Position numbers and translations under genes: made by a program | Assembly (NCBI RefSeq): GCF_019655055.1 | Contig: NZ_BPFA01000005.1 | Location: forward strand, 124,001-188,000 | Direction: 5' to 3' | Length of the DNA: 64,000 bases | DNA from: Shewanella sp. MBTL60-112-B2 | GTDB lineage: Bacteria > Pseudomonadota > Gammaproteobacteria > Enterobacterales > Shewanellaceae | Notes under the pieces: generated by a model | Seen by the model: only the letters and a program-made list of their open reading frames with translations | What the model was told of the DNA's origin: nothing | The model's database searches: none | Shown: positions 59,164-64,000 of the stretch, piece after piece | How the letters are laid out: every line of letters begins with the position of its first letter | How positions within the stretch are numbered: position 1 is the first letter of the stretch

Positions 59164-59673
59164 CTAGATGAATTGCTGACTCAGTAATACAGACACAATC
59201 CCAAGAATTGCACCAGCGACGATGTCCATTGGATAATGAACACCAAGCACTATACGGGCTAAGCCAATGGCGACAGCCCAAGCTACGACGATATAAAACA
59301 ATTGCGGGTAAATTAGGTAGATACTAGTAGCCATAACAAAGGCTGCTGCCGTATGACCTGACGGAAGGCTAAATTTGTCGGCAGGCTCAAAACTGGCTGC
59401 TCCATCACTTAAGGCGTGACATGGCCTAGGCCTACGGATCATATTCTTAAGCGCAAAATACAATGGCAGTTCAACAAGGTATGCGGCAACCATAGTGTTT
59501 AATAACGCTTCGCCCCGACTATCTATAATTAGACATATCACCGCTAAGTATAAGTACACAGGCCCATTGCCTGATGCCGATAACCTTAATGCGAGTGTTT
59601 GCAATCCATGTTGTTGGCCTTGTTGCACAACATAGTAGTAGAGCTTTCTGTCAAACGACGTTATTGAAGTCAT
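59164..59673 (-). CDS. PAP2-family phosphatase
   Basis: About 169 residues with several membrane helices and the three PAP2 motifs: KNMIRRPRP (Kx6RP), LPSGHTAAA (PSGH) and ARIVLGVHYPMD (SRxxxxxHxxxD type, with Ala for Ser). It should dephosphorylate a lipid phosphate such as undecaprenyl or phosphatidate. ATG 59673 with GGAGG is preferred over 59688. First of a two-gene unit with the glycosyltransferase. Confidence 0.9.
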   Translation of the reverse strand: MTSITSFDRKLYYYVVQQGQQHGLQTLALRLSASGNGPVYLYLAVICLIIDSRGEALLNTMVAAYLVELPLYFALKNMIRRPRPCHALSDGAASFEPADKFSLPSGHTAAAFVMATSIYLIYPQLFYIVVAWAVAIGLARIVLGVHYPMDIVAGAILGIVSVLLSQQFI

Positions 59674-59861
59674 TATTTCCGCCTCCATCTGTCTTATGAT
59701 AGGAAGCTATGAAAACTCTATGACACCACAGTGACAGGCTATGTATAGTTTTATGACATTGTGTCGACGCACTGCAGTTCTTGAGGATTAAGTGAAGGAG
59801 TTGCCCATGTTAACCAACCTAAGGCAAAAGCAGTAGGCTGGCTGAACACTGATGACTTGGT

Positions 59862-60113
59862 TTATTCCGCAGCGAGTGAAGGGTTATTGCGATTGCGGTA
59901 CAGCTTGAGCAAGTGGTAAATGTTGATACAAGCAACAAAGGCGTTCATACCGGCCACTGGCCAGGCTTCAATTGATGCGCCATAAATGACGAACAAGGTA
60001 CAGCCAGTAAAGTTGAGGCATCTCAACCAAATAATGTCTTTCATCATTAGTGAAATAGCCACCATCACTGAGGCGGCATAGCCAATGATTTCAATAGTAT
60101 TAACAGCTTCCAT
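59862..60113 (-). CDS. YgjV-like small inner membrane protein
   Basis: 83 residues with three hydrophobic helices (IEIIGYAASVMVAISLMM; LRCLNFTGCTLFVIYGA; AGMNAFVACINIYHLLKLY). It resembles the YgjV family, related to PnuC/SWEET-like half-transporters. Role unknown. It is preceded by a possibly structured leader (60114-60175). Confidence 0.75.
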   Translation of the reverse strand: MEAVNTIEIIGYAASVMVAISLMMKDIIWLRCLNFTGCTLFVIYGASIEAWPVAGMNAFVACINIYHLLKLYRNRNNPSLAAE

Positions 60114-60451
60114 AAGGCACCTTTTTTAGGCCCTATGCCTTCCCTAAGCTAACTGGGGGTTCCTTGCCCCTAAAGCGGGTCAAAATTAAAGTTTAAGTTA
60201 AATTATCTGACGACATGCTAACAAAAATGAACGCTATTTGTAATAAAAAAACGTCATTTAATGACCTTAATCATATTTTAGTGTTTTTATTGACCACCAA
60301 GAAGAAATATTACTACAACAACTACAAGCTTGTCTTATTTAGACAATTGCGTGATTGATAACGCTTTTATTTTTAAGAATCCCTTATATACTGAGTGCAA
60401 TTACTTGTTTGCTCGGACTTCTGAGCATCTCTATCTATCAGGAGTGTTCTT
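60114..60451. other. 338-base divergent intergenic region with possible structured leader
   Basis: On the minus strand, before the YgjV-like gene, AAGGCA / TGCCTT (60136-60141 / 60114-60119) forms a stem whose loop carries the AAAAAAGG ribosome site. A second stem GGGG / CCCCC (60155-60170) lies further upstream. The right part is AT-rich and should contain the rraA promoter; AGGAGTG precedes the rraA start. No riboswitch class was recognised. Confidence 0.5.
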
Positions 60452-60937
60452 ATGGAATACAACACCTCAGAACTTTGTGACACTTATATCGATGTTGTAG
60501 ATGTTGTCGAACCCATGTTCAGTAATTATGGGGGTTGTAACTCTTTTGGTGGCTGTATCAGCACCATTAAATGTTTTGAAGACAACGGTCTTATCATTGA
60601 TGCAGTGCAAGAAGATGGAGAAGGCAAAGTACTACTAATTGATGGCGGTGGTTCACTACGTCGTGCCCTTCTAGACGCTAGAATTGCAGAAGCTGCGGTA
60701 GCCAATAACTGGGAAGGCATTATCGTTTACGGAACCGTCCGTGATGTTGATGCACTCGAAGATCTAGACATAGGTATTCAAGCATTAGCCTCGATTCCTG
60801 TCGGTGCAGACAGCAATGCCGTCGGCGAACTTGAGATCCCTGTTAACTTTGGTGGTGTAACTTTCCTACCTGGCGATCATGTTTACGCTGATAACACTGG
60901 CATCATCCTGTCGCCAGAGCCGTTAGACATCGACTAA
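60452..60937 (+). CDS. rraA: regulator of RNase E activity RraA
   Basis: 161 residues, E. coli length, with [18 protein letters not shown] and [22 protein letters not shown]. The trimeric protein binds the RNase E scaffold and inhibits degradation. Monocistronic, with AGGAGTG ribosome site and a terminator downstream. Confidence 0.97.
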   Translation: MEYNTSELCDTYIDVVDVVEPMFSNYGGCNSFGGCISTIKCFEDNGLIIDAVQEDGEGKVLLIDGGGSLRRALLDARIAEAAVANNWEGIIVYGTVRDVDALEDLDIGIQALASIPVGADSNAVGELEIPVNFGGVTFLPGDHVYADNTGIILSPEPLDID

Positions 60938-60969
60938 ATTCCGTCGCAGTTAACCGCATAGTTTATAAG

Positions 60970-60996
60970 AGCCAGTCCTGAGTGACTGGCTTTTTT
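60970..60996 (+). terminator. terminator of rraA
   Basis: Stem AGCCAGTC / GACTGGCT with a 6-base loop and six T (to 60996). Confidence 0.9.
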
Positions 60997-61082
60997 ATGT
61001 CCATAAGCAACACGCGCTTGCAGCCAAAATTTAAGCGCTTACACTAAAGGTTCAATGATGAGCTCACTATAAGAATAACAAG

Positions 61083-62117
61083 ATGCAGTATTTAAACCTC
61101 TTCAACGCCACTAAGCTATCTCAGCTACTCAACACCCGTGAGGGCGAAACAAAACTAGGGCAAGTCGTACAGCTGGCTAACCCTTCACATGATTTAGCCA
61201 CCAATCTAACCCAAGCAAAATCAAGCGGGGCACACTTTGCGATTATTGGAATTGGCGAGGATATCGGCCCACGAGCCAATTTAGGTCGAGGGGGCGCAAC
61301 GGATGCCTTCGATAGCGCCATGGGACAATTCCTCAATTTACAATCAAACCGATTTCTAACAGGCGAGCAATGTTTAGTGCTGGGGCAAATTGACACCGAT
61401 GATCTGCAGCTTCCAGCTAACGCATGTGCCGACGCTTTAAGAGACAATGTCGAAAAACTCGACCAACGAGTGATCCAGCTCTTATCCGTCGTATTTAGTG
61501 CTGGTTTAGAGCCTATCGTTATCGGCGGCGGCCATAACAATGCTTACGGTTTACTAATGGCAGCAAAAGCCAGCCTTAAGCGTCCGCTTGCCGCAGTCAA
61601 TCTGGATCCACACTCAGACTTTAGACCTAAAGAAGGTCGACATAGCGGCAACGGTTTCAGCTATGCAGCCGCATCTGGTGCACTGGCCTTTTATCATGTA
61701 CTTGGCTTGCATGAGCTTAAAAATAGTGAAACGACACTGGAACAACTTAAAGCTTTTGGCGGCCACTGGCATACTTTCCAGCAAATTTGGGTACGACGAG
61801 AGCAGAGCTTAGAAGGTGCGCTAAAGAGCATCGCCAAAGAACTGATTAATACTCAGCTGCCGGTTGCATTAGAGCTAGATCTCGATGCTATAACCAATAT
61901 GCCTAGCAGCGCTTCTACCGCTGCAGGTGTGCCGTTACTGGATGCCTTGTTTTACATCAACTATATCGCTAAACATTGCCCTACCGCCTACTTGCACTTA
62001 GCTGAGGCAGCGCCAAGCTGCCATGCAGCCGGAGCCCTTGCTGGTCATCGCGAAACAGGTCAAAGTATCAGTGAATTGATCTACTCCTACATCAGTGGAC
62101 GTATTAATGCACTATAG
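61083..62117 (+). CDS. arginase-family hydrolase (HutG / formimidoylglutamase-like)
   Basis: 344 residues of the ureohydrolase fold with all dinuclear-manganese motifs: GGGHNNAYG (His), NLDPHSDFR (Asp-His-Asp) and ALELDLDAI (two Asp). The GIGEDIGPRANLGRGGATDAF start resembles HutG-type formimidoylglutamases rather than arginase or agmatinase; the substrate is inferred. No hut genes adjoin. It is a single gene between rraA and ubiE. Confidence 0.82.
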   Translation: MQYLNLFNATKLSQLLNTREGETKLGQVVQLANPSHDLATNLTQAKSSGAHFAIIGIGEDIGPRANLGRGGATDAFDSAMGQFLNLQSNRFLTGEQCLVLGQIDTDDLQLPANACADALRDNVEKLDQRVIQLLSVVFSAGLEPIVIGGGHNNAYGLLMAAKASLKRPLAAVNLDPHSDFRPKEGRHSGNGFSYAAASGALAFYHVLGLHELKNSETTLEQLKAFGGHWHTFQQIWVRREQSLEGALKSIAKELINTQLPVALELDLDAITNMPSSASTAAGVPLLDALFYINYIAKHCPTAYLHLAEAAPSCHAAGALAGHRETGQSISELIYSYISGRINAL

Positions 62118-62320
62118 CCATTAATAATTATTCAACAATGACAAATAGTGTGTTGTAATGCGCTGTCAATTTTGCGATAGACCGCGTAATCACTCATTTT
62201 CTTATTATCATAAAGTGGATTGTTAACATTCGTCACAGACTGATAGATGAAAGATTCAGCAATCCGCTTCAATGGCTTACAATCGCACCAATTTAATTGC
62301 TTATGTATAGGAACAGATAG

Positions 62321-63076
62321 ATGTCAGACGACCCTTCAAACAGCACTCACTTCGGTTATAAAACTGTCGAAGCTGAAAAGAAAGCCGACATGGTTGCTGG
62401 CGTATTTCATTCTGTCGCAGCAAAATACGACATTATGAATGACGTTATGTCTTTCGGTATCCACCGCATGTGGAAACGCTTCACTATCGAAAGTGCAGGC
62501 GCACGTCCAGGCATGAAAGTATTAGATCTTGCTGGCGGTACTGGTGATTTAACGGCTAAGTTTTCTCGTATTGTCGGTGAAACAGGTCAAGTAACCCTAG
62601 CCGATATTAACGACTCCATGCTTAAGGTCGGTCGTGAAAAACTACGTGACAAAGGTATTGTTGGTAACGTTAATTACGTCCAAGCTAATGCTGAAGCCTT
62701 GCCTTTCCCTGATAATCATTTTGATATTATCACCATCGCTTTTGGTCTACGAAATGTGACCAACAAAGATGCTGCAATTGCTTCTATGCTGCGCGTGCTT
62801 AAACCTGGCGGAAAGCTATTAGTACTTGAATTTTCAAAGCCTCAGCATGAAATCATGCGCAAGGTATATGATATCTACAGCTTCAAAGTACTACCAAAAA
62901 TGGGTTCTTTAATCACTAAAGATGCAGACAGCTACGAGTACTTAGCAGAGTCAATTCGTATGCATCCTGATCAAGAAACGTTGAAACAGATGATGGAAGA
63001 TGCTGGCTTTGAGCAAGTCAATTATACCAATATGACTGACGGTATCGTTGCCTTACATAAGGGCTATAAATTCTGA
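62321..63076 (+). CDS. ubiE: ubiquinone/menaquinone C-methyltransferase UbiE
   Basis: 251 residues; SAM-binding motif [26 protein letters not shown] and LVLEFSKPQ are diagnostic. It methylates the quinone ring in both ubiquinone and menaquinone synthesis. Heads the ubiE-ubiJ-ubiB operon; ribosome site AGGA. Upstream 62118-62320 holds the promoter. Confidence 0.98.
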   Translation: MSDDPSNSTHFGYKTVEAEKKADMVAGVFHSVAAKYDIMNDVMSFGIHRMWKRFTIESAGARPGMKVLDLAGGTGDLTAKFSRIVGETGQVTLADINDSMLKVGREKLRDKGIVGNVNYVQANAEALPFPDNHFDIITIAFGLRNVTNKDAAIASMLRVLKPGGKLLVLEFSKPQHEIMRKVYDIYSFKVLPKMGSLITKDADSYEYLAESIRMHPDQETLKQMMEDAGFEQVNYTNMTDGIVALHKGYKF

Positions 63077-63087
63077 TAGGGCTCACT

Positions 63088-63711
63088 ATGTCTCGTGACT
63101 TGTCACTACTGACTTGTGCCGCGATTGAGATCAGCTTAAACAAGCTGATCTCTCAATCTCCTGAAGATTACGCTAAATTGCGTAATCTTCATGGCAAAGT
63201 ACTCTGTATCCAGCTTTCACAGCTTAACTGGCCGCTATACTTCTTATTTGCTAAAGAGATCCAAGTCTTCTCTCACTATGAAGGCGAAGTCACAACCAAA
63301 GTTAATGCCGATGCCACTACCCTCTACCAACTGACCGAGGGGGCAAATCTCACCGAACTTATCAAACAAGATAAACTCAGTCTCGAGGGTGACCTCAGCC
63401 TATTACAAACATTCAGCCATTATATGCAACAGGTTGAAGTCGACTTTGCCGAGCCCCTTTCACGCTACATTGGTGATGCGCCGACCCATTTTATTCATCA
63501 AGGGATTAAACAGGCTAAGCAAGATGTCACTAGAGTTCTACGTAAGACTCGCTCACATCTTGGGCAACTCACCACTGAAGAATATCGGCTCGCTCCCCAT
63601 AAGCTCGAATATATCTATTTAAGTGATAAAATCGATGACTTAGCCGCCGATGTCGAGGCAACAGCTACACGGATTGACCAGCTTATCAACAGGGTAAAAA
63701 CACAACCATGA
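63088..63711 (+). CDS. ubiJ: ubiquinone biosynthesis accessory factor UbiJ
   Basis: 207 residues with an N-terminal SCP2-like lipid-binding domain (about 15-125) and a C-terminal coiled coil ([20 protein letters not shown]). It helps the Ubi complex bind lipid intermediates together with UbiK. It lies between ubiE and ubiB and overlaps ubiB by 4 bases. Confidence 0.95.
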   Translation: MSRDLSLLTCAAIEISLNKLISQSPEDYAKLRNLHGKVLCIQLSQLNWPLYFLFAKEIQVFSHYEGEVTTKVNADATTLYQLTEGANLTELIKQDKLSLEGDLSLLQTFSHYMQQVEVDFAEPLSRYIGDAPTHFIHQGIKQAKQDVTRVLRKTRSHLGQLTTEEYRLAPHKLEYIYLSDKIDDLAADVEATATRIDQLINRVKTQP

Positions 63712-64000
63712 CAGTAAAAAGTATCAGGCGCGCTTATCACGTTATTCGTACTGCATTGCATTACGGGCTGGATGATTTACTTCCCTCTAAGTTAACGCCT
63801 TGGTACTTCAAACTGTTAAGGCATTGCTTCTTTTGGCTACGAAATCAGCACAAAGATAAAGTCGGTGGTGAACGCTTAAAATTGGCCATGCAGGAACTCG
63901 GGCCGGTTTACATTAAGTTCGGACAAATGCTGTCTACTCGTCGCGATCTATTATCTGATGAGTGGGCCGAAGAACTGGCTATGCTACAAGATAGGGTACC
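63708..64000 (+). CDS. ubiB: UbiB (ABC1/ADCK kinase-like), 5' part
   Basis: The first 97 residues, cut by the window end. [17 protein letters not shown] and [21 protein letters not shown], the KxGQ region of the ABC1/UbiB family, are clear. ATPase needed for ubiquinone synthesis. ATG overlaps the ubiJ stop (ATGA). Confidence 0.96.
   Translation, partial: MTVKSIRRAYHVIRTALHYGLDDLLPSKLTPWYFKLLRHCFFWLRNQHKDKVGGERLKLAMQELGPVYIKFGQMLSTRRDLLSDEWAEELAMLQDRV

Noticed and set aside
59156..59281. Upstream extension of the glycosyltransferase
   Set aside because: It overlaps the conserved PAP2 motif 3 in another frame; the TTG at 59155 begins the conserved first strand.

Overview
The window looks like a chromosomal segment of a marine gammaproteobacterium, most likely Shewanella. 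The basis is a complete msh (MSHA type IV pilus) gene order, the mreBCD-maf-rng-yhdP-nit-tldD run, priA/argS/ftsN/hslVU, ubiE-ubiJ-ubiB, and gene content and repeats typical of that genus. Identifications come from reading the translations and motifs; no database search was run. Nearly all of the window is coding. I saw no tRNA, rRNA, CRISPR array, prophage or complete transposase gene.

Layout. 1-412: the end of an alpha/beta hydrolase. 473-2563: pmbA and darP, transcribed divergently. 2721-5267: a large Ig-like lipoprotein. 5532-10205 (minus): a TolC / HlyD-type adaptor / two ABC-2 permease export operon with no ATPase gene beside it. 10406-21837 (minus): the envelope and cell-shape block mreB-mreC-mreD-maf-rng-yhdP-nitrilase-tldD. 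TldD from this block partners PmbA from the left end of the window.

22010-43319 (minus) is the full MSHA pilus locus, running mshH, mshI, a pilN-like gene, mshJ, K, L, M, N, E, G, F, B, three tandem mshA-type major pilins, then mshC, D, O, P and Q. It encodes the secretin (MshL), the assembly ATPase with a c-di-GMP-binding-type N-domain (MshE), the platform protein (MshG), inner-membrane alignment proteins (MshI/PilN-like/MshJ), an ExeA-like ATPase (MshM), a TPR protein with a long pentapeptide repeat (MshN), minor pilins and a giant PA14-containing tip-type protein (MshQ). Most junctions overlap or nearly touch. A strong terminator follows the pilin genes.

43500-47101 (minus): malic enzyme, a secreted nuclease, ribosomal protein L31 and a small FimV-like protein. 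47363-54588 (plus): priA, argS, ftsN, a heat-shock promoter followed by hslVU, and a DUF971 gene. 54589-55148 is non-coding and carries a 266-bp MITE-like element. 55149-57141: deoD and a TsgA-like MFS transporter, facing a Crp/Fnr-type regulator. 58004-60113: a degenerate repeat array, a glycosyltransferase/PAP2 phosphatase pair and a YgjV-like membrane protein with a possibly structured leader. 60452-64000 (plus): rraA, an arginase-family hydrolase, ubiE, ubiJ and the start of ubiB.

The most interesting features are the triplicated major pilin genes, the MshN repeat tract with a 60-bp higher-order period, the ATPase-less exporter operon, the MITE-like element, the repeat array at the end of the glycosyltransferase gene, and the possible structured leader before the YgjV-like gene.
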